64,000 nucleotides of DNA, from contig OZ234499.1 in NCBI GenBank assembly GCA_965153455.1, forward strand, positions 9,358,271 through 9,422,270. Reading direction: 5' to 3'. Numbering within the stretch: the first letter of the stretch is position 1; every line of letters begins with the position of its first letter. Source of the stretch: Sphagnum compactum. Its lineage: Eukaryota > Bryophyta > Sphagnopsida > Sphagnales. This document shows, piece by piece, positions 9,980 to 20,550 of the stretch. Both the position numbers and the translations under genes were made by a program. The notes beneath the pieces were generated by a model that was not told the origin of the DNA, searched no databases, and was given only the letters and a program-made list of their open reading frames with translations.

Positions 9980-12900
9980 TATTTGTTTGGCACCTTCAAA
10001 TTTCATTGCCTTCAGGCTTGGATCTTCAGTCACAAGCTCATGTGCGACAAAACTCCAAAGCACAGGCATTTACTGCAGGTAAATGACATTGAATTTTTAC
10101 ACAGCCAGATCAGTCAGCAAGTTTTGGCTTTATACTTTTGATAAGCTGCTCCTTGTTAGTTAGGAAGGTGAAATGGATGATCTAACATGCTCCAGCAGTA
10201 CTTCCAGTTTTTCCAGGCAAATTGGAAGTTGCAGAAGAAATATGTATGGAAATATGAGACTGTCCTAGATTTCTTCTTCTGTTATGTTCCCCCTGTGGTG
10301 AGGGCAAGATGGAGCTTGTTTCACAATATTGGCCAATTGAAAGAGTCAGGAAGCCAATAATTTGCTGACGGGGTGTACATTATTGGTCTGCTGCATTGTG
10401 ATCAATTTTGGGTTGAAATTGTCTCCTGACATGACAGTGCTGTATGGGAGGTAAAATGTGCATTAAAGCCTTCAAACATGATTGTGACCCTGTATACACT
10501 TCTTGCCCTGAAGGGCTTTTCTGTACTCTGACAGTGACCAATCTGTGAAACTTAAAGAAGTTTTTTTTCTTGCAGAACTTTGTATGATGTGTGTCCTTTT
10601 TGTTTGGTACAATTGCAGAAAGACACTGCACATCTGCATGTTTTCTTTGAAAATTTCATTTTGATGTTGTTGCTTCCTGTCTGTTTTCTGCATAGGCGTG
10701 GCAATATCTGCACACAGCACTGAATTTGACTTCATACATTGTCTAACAAGCTGGCATCCTGCTCTCTTGCATTGAAGGGAAACAAAACTGGATGAGCATC
10801 TGTGACTCTACCTTGGATGGTGGGTGTTTGTCACTGGCCTGCTTGTATGTGGTTCCTCTTTTTGAGTTTGAATGCCACTGTTGAAATGAAGTTTGCAATC
10901 AGAAAATCACCATTTATTGGCTTGGAAGTAGATTACAAACTCTGTTTGCTGGCTCTTACCCAGCTCTATATTTGCCAGGCCAACCTTAAAGAGAGGTTAT
11001 ATCAATTGTAAATTGTTAGCTTCAGAGTAAATGCTATTTCGTTTTGAATTGAATCCCAATGGAAGATTTGCATATGCTTGGGTGCAGGCATCCTGATAGT
11101 TCCTAGACTTCTGCTGGACACTATGCCAGTAAGCAACAATTGAGGGTGTACCAGAAAAGGTAGCTGTTTATTCCAACATTGTATTCTTGCACCTCTAGGA
11201 AGGCCAGCAGCAAATCATTGTGGCATGCAATAACAAGGAACTTCTGTCATTTCTGCTTGGTCCCTTGTTTTTCTTTAAAGGGATGGCAGACCAACCCAGG
11301 AGGTTTTGCCTCAGGCACCAAATATTGAGTCAAATACCATGCTGCTGTTTCACAACCCTTTGCAATCATTGAAAATTTTGGTCATGAACATTCTCTACAA
11401 TTTGTGTGAGATCATCTCTCAAAGAAATAACCTTTGGTTCCCACCCTAACATATCATTTTTCCTTCAAGATGTCAGGCTTTTGCAGTGTGGAGCTTCTCC
11501 TGTTTTGACACCTACCATTGCAATAACTGGTTTTGGGATGATTGGTCATCTTCTCTGAATTGTTCAATTCTGAACACCACTATTGGCTCCTTGCAAAGTG
11601 TTTTAAAATGTAGTAAATCATGTTCTAATATCAGCCTGCAACCTTTCATAACATGGGTGTTATACAAAACTCCCAACCATTGCTTGCATGTCAGGTTTGA
11701 GCTTGCTACTAAATCATAATGCTTGCTTTAAGTAAAGCCCTGCAGCACATTGAACACTGAATTCTTGAATGACAAAACCAACTCAGATATCAAGAAATAA
11801 AATGTAGCATATATAGCTGATACCTTGAAACAAATTCTCAATGGCATTTCAAAATTGAGATTCTAGCTGATACAAAACATACAAGTGCTACATCAAACAG
11901 AGAAGCTTTTGCCACAAAATTATTCACCGCTTGGCCAACATGAACACACGTTCTTGAATCCTGTGATGGTGCTTCTGGTAGCAACTAAGGTCTGGAGTGG
12001 CAGATTATGTCATTTTTCTTGATATGAAATAATCTTCTGGTGATTATCATACACTAAAAATAGTGACCAAATGTGTCTGTTGAACATGAATTTTGTTGTA
12101 AATTGTTGAATCTGCCACCCCAGATCCTAATGTCATGGAATGGTCTCTCCCTTGCCCATTATGTTGGGTGTGTCACCAAGCTCACCCCAACAGGCTCACC
12201 TGGTGCCTTACCCAACATAATGGACAGGGGGCTTGACCATTCGATAGTATGTTCTTTGTGATCATCTTCCAAAGGCAAATAAGTTTTTGCAGTTGATTCT
12301 GTGGCTGGAATGTTGTTATTGCTTTGGGGAGGATCCTCATTTATCTATGACCAAGGTGTTGATGAACATCTGCCAGATCTCTTCTTAAGGATCTTGTTGA
12401 AGACTGGGTGTCAGAATTGGTTCAAGAAATTGTAGCAAATAGTCAGTCTGGTTCTTCTCTAGTTCAAACATGCCTTACTCGCTGTTTAGCAGCAGTTATA
12501 AACTGTCTTTGAAGGTTTCAGAGTTTAATAATATGTTATCTGATTTGAAGTTTCTAGCCAAGTCAGTGGTTATGTTGACATTGATCATAAATCAGAATAT
12601 TGTATCTGGTGGTCATTTTTTACAAACAGAAAATTCAAAAGAGGAGTTCCTGCTCAGTCTTGTGTGGCTTATGCTCCAGCATCTACTAAATCTGGTCCGG
12701 TTGAAATCTATAGAGAGTCAGGGGACTTAAGGCCCTCTTAAATGATCATATGGGCATGTGGAAAAAGCATAATAATTCTCTGAAACTGTATCAAAATTCA
12801 ACAGCATATCATTTGAACAGACTTGTGCTCATGTACTTGTAGGTGATACACATTCCTCCTGCACACCACCAATCCCTGCAGCAGATTGAGGTCGAGCATT

Positions 12901-13459
12901 AACAATTTATGCATGAGTCATCCATAAATTACAGCCCACAGAGAGGCTTCAGACTTGGATTTCAGCCTTCAAATAATCACAAACAAAGATCTGCATACTT
13001 GTAGGTTTTCCTTTGCTTTTGAGAAGGGCACCAACTTGATGCAATAACCAAATTGGAGATTGAATCCAGAATTAGCACTGTCCTGATTGTCTTCACAGAA
13101 AAGCATCAAGATCTCATCTTGCTCTATGCATCTGTTTTGTGTTCAAAGTTATCAGTAACCCTGAGGTTTGATTTTGGCCTGCAGCAAATGTCTGGAGGTG
13201 TTCCAGCTTATGCTCCAAGTCATCCCCTTCACACCCACCATGTAGAACTCATTGCTGCAGCATCTCCTTGTTTACCCATGTTCTTCAGCCTTTTGAATGT
13301 AAAAGCAGGTTATGCAGAACCTTATTGCTACCACAGTGACAGCTTTGAAAGTGGGCTTATATGCTTCAAGCAAACACTGACCTCTTTCCTGGCTTGACAA
13401 CCCTTCTTTCCACAATCCTTCTTCTTCAGTACTCCAAGATTGCCTAAAGAAAAAATGCC
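9980..13459. other. ALIS 3' flank and unique intergenic DNA
   Basis: The first several hundred bases are probably 3' UTR. They are T/G-rich and lack repeats, but no single polyadenylation signal stands out. The rest has balanced composition unlike the decayed repeats elsewhere and no obvious transposon. Open frames at 10802-11011, 11486-11719, 12470-12730 and 13053-13397 have no recognisable domains. A miRNA-like hairpin lies inside at 12138-12242. The stretch could contain noncoding transcripts or missed short exons. Confidence 0.4.
12138..12242 (+). ncRNA. candidate miRNA-precursor-like hairpin
   Basis: The sequence folds back over 105 nt. The outer 8 bases GAATGGTC (12138-12145) pair with GACCATTC (12235-12242). 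The central 14 bases CCATTATGTTGGGT (12156-12169) pair perfectly with ACCCAACATAATGG (12210-12223). The inner CACCA/TGGTG pair closes a loop of about 18-25 nt. Mismatches and one small bulge separate the paired blocks, as in plant pre-miRNAs. A 21-nt product from either arm around the 14-bp core would be the natural candidate. I do not recognise a known miRNA family, and the strand of transcription is not known. A hairpin MITE is the main alternative. Confidence 0.45.
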
Positions 13460-13740
13460 TCTAGGAAATCTCTGGATCAAGTTATGTGATGCTGTGCATC
13501 ATGGCTATTTTGGATACAAAAATCATTACCTCTGGGAAATCTCCCGATCAAGTTATGTGATGCTCTACATCATGGCCATTTTGGATACAAAAATCATTAC
13601 CTCTGGGAAATCTCCAGATTAAGCTATGTGATGCTCTACATCATGGCCATTTTGGATACAAAAATATTACCTCTGGGAAATCTCCAGATTAAGTTATGTG
13701 ATGCTCTACATTATGGCCATTTTGCATTACCTTTGGGTGT
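13460..13740. repeat. tandem repeat, 71-bp unit, about 4 copies
   Basis: Units begin with TCTGGGAAATCTCC-type sequence at 13460, 13531, 13602 and 13672, giving periods of 71, 71 and 70 bp. Each contains AAGTTATGTGATGCTCTACA and CATGGCCATTTTGGATACAA. Later copies are nearly identical to one another and the first is more diverged. The last copy is cut short near 13735. The unit length is not a multiple of three and no conserved frame is seen. Confidence 0.9.
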
Positions 13741-14284
13741 CAACAAAGTCCCCCAGTTGGGCCAGGTTTAGAACTCAGAACCACCATTTTAGCATATCTA
13801 AATTCAGTCTCAGCCAAAATTGAGGCACAAACAAGGACTTGAAGTTGCACCTTTCAGAACTCAAAACTGTGCTCTGCTGTCTATTTGATTCATGAATACA
13901 CACACAACAGACTCTTGTTTGTCATTGGATGGATGGGTTCGACTGGTTAATCATTTAACATGGAGATTGGGGACTGAGCCTAGTGAGAGTTTAAACTGGG
14001 ATCTATGCCATTAGAAAAACAACAGAATAAAGGGGGCCCACTAAGACTATGGATGAAAGGGCCAGCAGGTGGGGGAGATAGGAAGAGACTCAATTTGGTA
14101 ACTACAATAGAGATTGTGTAGAGTTGAGTATAACCATTGAAATTTGTTGATTGCATGGATAGATGCAATAGAGGCAAATACATTCCATGCCATCTCCAGA
14201 CAACAAATCCCCAACAATTTCATAGCAGCATTATGTGAGCCTTATAGACACTGTTGGAGTTCTGAAATCAGCGTGCAGCAAGGA

Positions 14285-14566
14285 ATGTCAAAGTTGAAAA
14301 AGAAGGATGAAAATTCACCCTCGGAGGTGGGGTCTGGATCTAAGGCACCACCAAAGAGGAGGAAAGGGAGGGCACCATTTGTGGATGGAGAGATGAAGCA
14401 GATTGTGAAGGATAATTTGAAGCAGGTGCTGGTGAAGCTGGGCAACATCTCAGATGCGATTGTGAAGCGCAACATTGAGCTGCAGGGTGTAGATGCACCC
14501 ACTCCACTTGTTGTTGATGCCCTTGCCAAAGCTAATGAAGCGTTCAAACTGCTTGAAAACAAGTAG
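14285..14566 (+). CDS. 93-aa protein of unknown function with basic N terminus
   Basis: The ATG at 14285 opens a 93-codon frame; the frame reaches further upstream only through non-ATG codons. The N-terminal third is charged and low in complexity, with a basic cluster APPKRRKGRAPF (residues 21-32) that could act as a nuclear localisation signal. From about residue 36 it looks helical: GEMKQIVKDNLKQVLVKLGN, then an AIVKRNIELQGVD segment and a C-terminal ALAKANEAFKLLENK helix. Amino-acid use is protein-like and unlike chance frames nearby. I do not recognise the domain. It may be a small gene, the last exon of a longer gene, or a domesticated transposon fragment. It lies in the non-repetitive DNA between ALIS and the AP2/ERF gene. 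Confidence 0.4.
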   Translation: MSKLKKKDENSPSEVGSGSKAPPKRRKGRAPFVDGEMKQIVKDNLKQVLVKLGNISDAIVKRNIELQGVDAPTPLVVDALAKANEAFKLLENK

Positions 14567-17500
14567 TGCAGATATTGGAAATGTATGAGTGCACATACAA
14601 CAATCCAAGAGAAGTAGGGCTAATCTTTGCAGCAATGTGGATGGAGACACAAGAAATATTCCCAAACTGATTGCTATCATCACCTAATGCAATCACTCAG
14701 GTTGCATTGAGGTAGATTGAGGTGTCTGTAGGCCAAAAGTTGTGTAACAGAGAGCTTCTTCCTTGGGTCTACTGCAGATCACACTCTAAATCAGAGGTGG
14801 GGTCCCTAGCTGTTGGCTTACAGGATTGTGCTAAACCCTTGAAAGAGACAAGCAAAACTGAAACACATTACAGCAGCATTCCTTCACATTTCAACACCCA
14901 AATGCACAAGGATAGAAAAACAGCCCCACCACTTCCAAATGGAAAATTGGTGTGACTCAAAGTTTCTTAAACTGGTCATCATACAGATCTTGAGGTTGAA
15001 GATTGTGAATGGCCCATGTTGTGATGAGCAACAGCAATTTGTACCCAGGAGAGATTCTGACCCAATTGAAAACTACCCCCTTGTTACAAATGACAGGAGA
15101 TCAGCTGTGGGCAAATGCAACTCATTGTAGCTGACTATACTAGGAGGTGTTCAGCATTGTGAGCAAAATGGCTATTGGCACCAGATTTGAAGCATGGAAT
15201 AAAGACAGCATTGGGGAAGTGGAGTTCTCTAAAATGTGTGTTCACCATAGCTGTCAGAGCCAGACCTTTCAATAACATGTTGCCAAACTGGGATGCATTA
15301 TGGTTCACAGAAGCTTACATTGTGAGCAAAAAGAGAGCAAGAGTTTCCAAAGCAAAAGGCAGAGCTTGTCACAATTGGAACTGCTTTCTGGGTGTAAACA
15401 AACTTTTGTTCAAAAGCTCATGCAGTTCTGAGCCAATGACAGAGACCATAAGTCAGCAACACTGGTATTTTACACTCACAACAAACTCGGTATATACGTA
15501 GCCACACAAACATTACGAGTTCACATATGCTCCAAAAAAATCAATGATCACCAAAATCACATGGTGAGTTTGCCAGTAGTCCCAAGTTGAATGATGTCAT
15601 TGTTGGGTCAGAAAAACACCACTAAGATAAGAAGCCTTGAGTCCTGCTCTTCTTCATTTAAGCATTGGCATTTGAACTGGTCTTCAGGCCTGTCTATTAA
15701 CCCTAGAACCCTCAGATGAACAAACAGAAAAACAATGTGTGCTGCCAACAATACCACATCTCTTCACCCCTAGAGCTACTACAACAGTTTATCTGTTGAA
15801 TCAAGCAATGCCTTTGTCCATCTAGGCTCCCACACTGCTGTACCAGATGACCCCATTATGAGATAGGTTAACCACCAGAAAGAAGCCTAGCAAGCATGAT
15901 TGAGGGAAGGGGGTTTTCCCTTGTGTCTATCAATTGCCCTTCAGTTGGCAAAACACATTTTGTAATTCCTACCATCTGCTGTAATCTGGTGAAATTGGAC
16001 TCATCAACACAACACAACATAAACAACCAAGTTACCTGATTGAGAAAGAAACCTTGAACTTTCTGGAGCTTGCCGTAACCTTATCTGACTGCTCCTCCAT
16101 TAGTCCGTGGATTCAATGTGCTCAGAAAACTGCAGGGCCTGGCTCAATCATTTGATACAGGACTCAGGGATCTATGAAGTCATCAGAAAATTGTTGTAAT
16201 TCCAGGCAAACCAAGAGACAGTACTGTTTGAATGAACAAGCTGTAACATGATTTTATCTATTTTCTCTGTTGAACCCACCATTTGTTTGTTTCTGGCTGT
16301 GGCTTCACCCTTTCCATCTTGACTCGCTACACCTGCCAGAATTTCTCCAGAATATCAGACACAATTAGTATAAATTCCAGTAGGCACGGCAATGATGGAA
16401 ATGTCAGAATGGAAATTTACCTTGCTCCCTCAATGAATTTGGTACAGAACCCACTAGTCTCTTCCTGGAAATCTGCTTCCTTTCAACAAGAAGCTAGGGT
16501 TACCTGCAAAAACCAACAAACAAACAACAAGGTTCATCCCTGTGTTCTTCACCCAAAATTCACCAATATTTCTCCATGCTCCATTGGAAAAACTCCCAGG
16601 TCACGTCACTGAAATAGCAACACCCCCCCCCCCCCCCCCCCAAGGCAACACATTCCAACAGCTACGAGCATCTGTGAAATATGCGCTTCATTACATATTG
16701 TATCCAAATGCATAAACGAGATGTCAGGAATGCAAACATCAATTTCCAAAGAAAGCATACGTCTGCCCAACCAACCTGGAGTTGTTGATGCTCCTAAGCT
16801 TTGTCTAAACATCTCAGGGAGTTCAATCAGGGGGAGTTGCACCCACCACAGATAACAACATCATCAGCAATCCAACTCTTCCAAACCCATCTTCTCTATT
16901 ACAAAGTAGAGTGATTCTTCTTCCATCATCTGTACATCAAACAGATTTGAGCTACCTATCCAGCACTCCACCCTGCGTAGATACCTGCAAAAGAGATTCA
17001 GAAGCAGACCTGTGCAAACTCTTAAAGACCTCCCACCAACCCAACCCAACACTGCCATTCACACCATCCATGCACACGCCCACAACCACCATCACTCTTG
17101 CTGAAGAATCAGGACACACAAAAAGACTTTTGATTAGAAAGAGAGAACAAGCGAATTTACAACTGTGTATTTGCAGCGACGCACTCATCCTACTACAGTT
17201 TTCCGTGTCATGATATATATACAACATCATGACGTTTGTTTCTTCTTCTTCTGAAGGAACGAAGTTCCCAACAGTCTGAGGCAGCAGGAAAAGAAAGAGC
17301 AGCTTCCAAATCCGCCCATAGATATCCCATCCATGATCCATGAATCTACTATGGGAGATGTGCCAGGAAGGAGGAATATGCACACACCCGGATCAAAAAA
17401 AGCACACTGCTCAGCTGCTTTTGTCCAAACTTTTGTCAAATCTTAAAACCAAGGGATGAGTGATACAAAAATTCTCTGGACACACTTGGGGAAGGAGGAG

Positions 17501-17716
17501 CAGATAATGCAATACAAGTTTTCCTTCCTCTAGCCGCCTTCAGTTTCTACGAAAATCTCTTCTTCTCCATCTGATCAGATTCTTTGTTCTTCTCAAGAAA
17601 CCTGGCAACCCTACTAGGGCTGGCTGGCTTACAACGGTCAAGCTGCAAACTTTGCGTCTGGAGCACTAATAGCCTGATGAGAATCGATCTACACAACCCG
17701 AGTAGAGAGGTATCTT
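14567..17716. other. unique intergenic DNA downstream of the AP2/ERF gene
   Basis: This stretch has balanced composition and no transposon motif. Open frames at 14722-14955, 15175-15501, 16283-16612 and 16911-17213 have no recognisable domains. The part nearest 17.7 kb will include the 3' UTR of the - strand AP2/ERF gene. A 20-base run of C is at 16623-16642. Confidence 0.4.
16623..16642. repeat. poly-C homopolymer (20 C)
   Basis: Twenty consecutive C bases interrupt otherwise ordinary sequence. Such C/G runs are much rarer in plant DNA than A/T runs and are prone to length errors in assembly. Confidence 0.95.
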
Positions 17717-17748
17717 TCTATCTTTCTATCTATCTATCTATCTATCTA
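17717..17748. repeat. tetranucleotide microsatellite (CTAT)n
   Basis: About eight CTAT/TCTA units lie just downstream of the AP2/ERF stop codon, preceded by interrupted TTTCTATC copies. They would sit in the 3' UTR of that gene. Confidence 0.9.
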
Positions 17749-17761
17749 CAAGAAGCTGCTA

Positions 17762-18253
17762 CTACTGGGCGGGGGTGGCTTCTTGGAGGTTCACTCTGTG
17801 CCTCTTGGCAGCCAAGGTTGCCCTTTGCTTCACCAGAGCAGCGAAAGTCTCCCACGGCAGCTCGGGAGGGATGGGTTGGTTTTGCAAGTGGTGCGGCGAA
17901 TCCGGAAAATTATAAGGGATTTTCTTCCTGGTATAGTAAATCCCTACATCGTACGCTCTGGCAGCTTCCTGTGGTGTCTCGTAAGTACCCAACCATATCT
18001 TTCGCTTCTGCGATGTGGGTCGGATCTCCGTCACCCATTTGTTCAGTTCCGGCCGGTGTCTCACGCCTCTGAAAGGCGCCGTCGAGTCTCCTCCGCCTCC
18101 TCCTCCTCCTCCTCCTCCTCCTCCTCCAGTGCAACAACTAGTACTGGACGCCTGATCGTCCGTGTTATCGTCCCATGCTGTTGGCTCCTTGTTTAAGTCT
18201 ATGTTCCGCGACTTATAACTTCGGTCCGGCGAAGAGGAAGCATGAAGACGCAT
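17762..18253 (-). CDS. AP2/ERF-domain transcription factor with EAR-type DLNKEP motif
   Basis: The 163-aa product has a single AP2/ERF DNA-binding domain at about residues 61-118: FRGVRHRPELNKWVTEIRP, then KRKIWLGTYETPQEAARAYD, then YYTRKKIPYNFPDSP. One domain places it in the ERF/DREB family, which binds GCC-box or DRE elements. The valine after the KW pair resembles DREB-type members, but the residue where DREB usually has E and ERF has D is P, so the subgroup is unsure. Residues 19-24, DLNKEP, match the DLNxxP form of the EAR repression motif, suggesting it represses transcription. Residues 43-55 are 13 glycines from a TCC/CTC repeat. The start is the ATG at 18253: the frame stays open upstream only into low-complexity GAA/GGA repeats and reaches a GTG, not an ATG. 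No intron is needed. Confidence 0.85.
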   Translation of the reverse strand: MRLHASSSPDRSYKSRNIDLNKEPTAWDDNTDDQASSTSCCTGGGGGGGGGGGGGDSTAPFRGVRHRPELNKWVTEIRPTSQKRKIWLGTYETPQEAARAYDVGIYYTRKKIPYNFPDSPHHLQNQPIPPELPWETFAALVKQRATLAAKRHRVNLQEATPAQ

Positions 18254-18530
18254 TTCTTTTCTTTTCTTTTCTTTTTTTCTGCTCCTCCTCCTCCCACCGA
18301 CTCCTAACCCAACTGAAACTGTTGTCACCTTCCTCCTAGCCTTGAATGTTTTTTTCTCCTCCTCCCCCTCCTCCTCCTCTTCCTGCACTCACTCCTTACC
18401 AACTATTAAACCTCAAACATAATCCCTCCAAACAGACAAGCAATCCACCCACCTAAACTCCAAGATCTACGTCCTCTTTACCCCTCCTGTCCTTCGCACA
18501 ATCTCACTACCTACATATCACAAACTTTTC

Positions 18531-18536
<6 letters not shown>

Positions 18537-18570
<34 letters not shown>
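18537..18570. repeat. microsatellite (CT)17
   Basis: This is an uninterrupted CT repeat on the + strand. Together with the GA repeat at 18681-18709 it forms complementary tracts on the same strand about 110 bases apart. Confidence 0.97.
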
Positions 18571-18572
<2 letters not shown>

Positions 18573-18677
18573 CTCATGTGTTTACATGCTCTCTATATGC
18601 AGATAATGAAAGCTCTCTCCTACTACTACTACTACACTTGAACCCTGTTTTCCGTCTCTCTATTTCCGAACAGGCAG

Positions 18678-18680
<3 letters not shown>

Positions 18681-18709
<29 letters not shown>
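18681..18709. repeat. microsatellite (GA)14
   Basis: This is an uninterrupted GA repeat on the + strand, able to pair with the CT repeat at 18537-18570 on the same strand. Confidence 0.97.
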
Positions 18710-18712
<3 letters not shown>

Positions 18713-19430
18713 CGTGAGACAGGCACAACACGCAACAGAAAGAAGAACTGGGGAATGGAGGGTGTGTGCAACAAGCACGAAGGAGGGAGCAGATGGGGCA
18801 TGTGCGGGGACCACTAGCAGTAAAGCCGCATCACCAAACCAGCTTCTAGTACATTTGACCACGTAAGTTAACTGGGGAGAATAGAAAAGCACACTAGAGG
18901 ACTACCGGAGACTCGGGAGTGACAAGACTAAGAACTTCGTTTTTTCCTTAGAGAAGAGAAGCGGCTGGCCTTGAAGATCGATCAAGTCGAAGCTCGTAGC
19001 CCTGTTCCCCACTTTAACGATGGGAAGAAAGCCCACGAGTCTACCCCAGGTAAAGTAAAGAAATGGGATTCGACCAGCGCATGCATGCAATGTGTGTGTG
19101 TGGAGAGTTGTTGTAATGAAGGTGGTGGAAAAAAACACACTAGGCAAAATAATATAGGTAGGGTTTTTTTTTTTAGGAGTGAAAGAAAACCTAAGTAACA
19201 AGCGAGCAGCGTAAGCAACCTCAAGCAACAAAGCAAAGCAAAGCAAAGCAAGCAAGCAGGCAAGGAAGGAAGGAAGCAACCCAAAAAACCAGCCACCCAA
19301 CCAAGACTGCAGCGGCGGATTATACGCGCACACACCACCGACACTTGTGGAAAAACAAAATTAAACAATTGGCCAAAATATCCTTGGCCCCCCACTGCCC
19401 ACCGCCACCGCCCATCTCTCGCCGTGAATA

Positions 19431-19467
19431 AATGATGATCACCCATGGCCCATGGGCCATCATCATT
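19431..19467. repeat. imperfect palindrome around CCATGG
   Basis: AATGATGAT at 19431-19439 is mirrored by ATCATCATT at 19459-19467. The centre holds overlapping CCATGG and GGCCCATGGGCC palindromes. It lies about 1.2 kb upstream of the AP2/ERF start codon. Confidence 0.7.
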
Positions 19468-19495
19468 ACCTTTTCTTCCCCTCCCCCCCCCCCGC

Positions 19496-19655
19496 CAAAC
19501 CCTTACCCTACCCTCGTACCCTAACCTAACCAAACCTAATCAGCCCTATTCTAATCTACCATACCATACCCTACCCTACCCGGTCCTGTCCTGTCCTAAC
19601 CTAACCTAACCTAACCTAACCTAAACCTAACCCTAACCTGCCCTGTACTGTCCTG
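19496..19655. repeat. degenerate (CTAAC)n / CCCTAA-like tract
   Basis: A C-rich tract of short units (CCTAA, CCCTA, CCATA, CCTGT) includes at least five exact CTAAC pentamers around 19595-19625, followed by CTAAACCTAACCCTAACC. It resembles but does not match the plant telomere unit CCCTAAA. It is best described as a degenerate telomere-like microsatellite upstream of the AP2/ERF gene. Confidence 0.7.
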
Positions 19656-19777
19656 CCATGTTGCTTGCACACGATTCCCGCCCATGCCGTTCGTTCCACT
19701 TTAGGTTGACTTGTGTTTTCACTTTGGATTTCAGTTTGTGTCGGTACTTGGTCACGAAGTAGGCTAGTTCAGTTTTC

Positions 19778-20550
19778 TATGTAGCTCACCTACGTGGCGA
19801 TCATCCACAGGAAGATAACATGTATGAAAACAATTTAATTTAAGATGTATTTTTTAAAAACAATTTAATTGGCAATCCTCCCTAGAAAGATTTTTAGCCG
19901 CATCTGGCTATGAACCAGATATGAAGTACACCTCTTTCATCAGCCTTCTATGTTTATTAATGGCTACCGCACTGAAAGCCAATATAATACAAATCTGGTG
20001 ATTCTTACTGTTTTTCTCTCTTATGGCGATTGAAAGCCTCCAAAAATGAAGTGATTTTGGAGCAAAGTTTTTATGTAGCCCACCTCACCTAAGTGGCAAT
20101 CATCCCACTGGAGGATATATTAAAAAATTTGAATAAATTGGCAATACTCGCTACGAAGATTTTAGCCACATCTAGCTATGAACCAGATCTGAAGTATAAC
20201 TCTTTAATCAGCCTTCTATGTTGTATGGCTACACACTGAAAGCCAAATATACAAATCTGGCGATTCTTTCTATGTTTCTCACTTATAGAGATTGAAGGTT
20301 GTTCCAATTTCTTTCTTGTTGTTGTTTTCCTTGCAATTAGTGTTTTTTTCTTTTTTTCTTAATTGTTTTTTTGAACTAGCCAAAAGTAATTAATGGATCT
20401 CCCATATGAACATTTAGCCAAACTTGGTTATAATTGAGATATGAAAATTAAAAAAATTACATATTTCTAGATTTTTCGCTACTTAGTTGAACCCATGTTT
20501 AAAATTCTGGCGATTTATTTTCCCTTTTTCAAATTCAGGCGATTGAAGAT
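19778..20550. repeat. tandem duplication, about 294-bp unit, two copies plus a diverged third
   Basis: Copy 1 (19778-20071) and copy 2 (from 20072 to about 20320) both start TATGTAGC(T/C)CACC. They share TCATCCA/TCATCCC, CTATGAACCAGAT and TCAGCCTTCTATGTT in the same order. A third, much weaker copy follows at about 20395-20550 (AACATTTAGCCAAACTTGG onward). An inverted relative is present at about 40575-40735, so this is a dispersed repeat that duplicated locally. It may be part of an LTR, but the ends were not found. Confidence 0.75.

Larger units (their letters stand above)
18254..19430 (-). promoter_or_regulatory. AP2/ERF upstream region with long CT and GA tracts
   Basis: The gene reads leftward, so its 5' UTR and promoter lie at higher coordinates. 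A run of TTTTC units is next to the start codon, and GGA/GAA-rich sequence follows to about 18390. Pure (CT)17 occupies 18537-18570 and (GA)14 occupies 18681-18709. Such GAGA/CT tracts are common near plant gene starts and can be bound by BPC/GAGA factors. A TATAGAG on the - strand near 18592 is a weak TATA candidate. A CAAAG/CAAGCAAG-rich stretch lies at 19225-19275. Open frames here are low-complexity artefacts. Confidence 0.45.

Noticed and set aside
18254-18388. 45-residue Glu/Lys/Arg-rich extension of the AP2/ERF protein
   Set aside because: It begins at a GTG and is translated GAA/GGA simple sequence; the ATG at 18253 is the first real start.
18902-19533. Long - strand frames rich in Leu, Phe and Gly
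   Set aside because: They are translations of low-complexity CAAAG, CAAGG and C-rich tracts, overlap in different frames, and have no domain.
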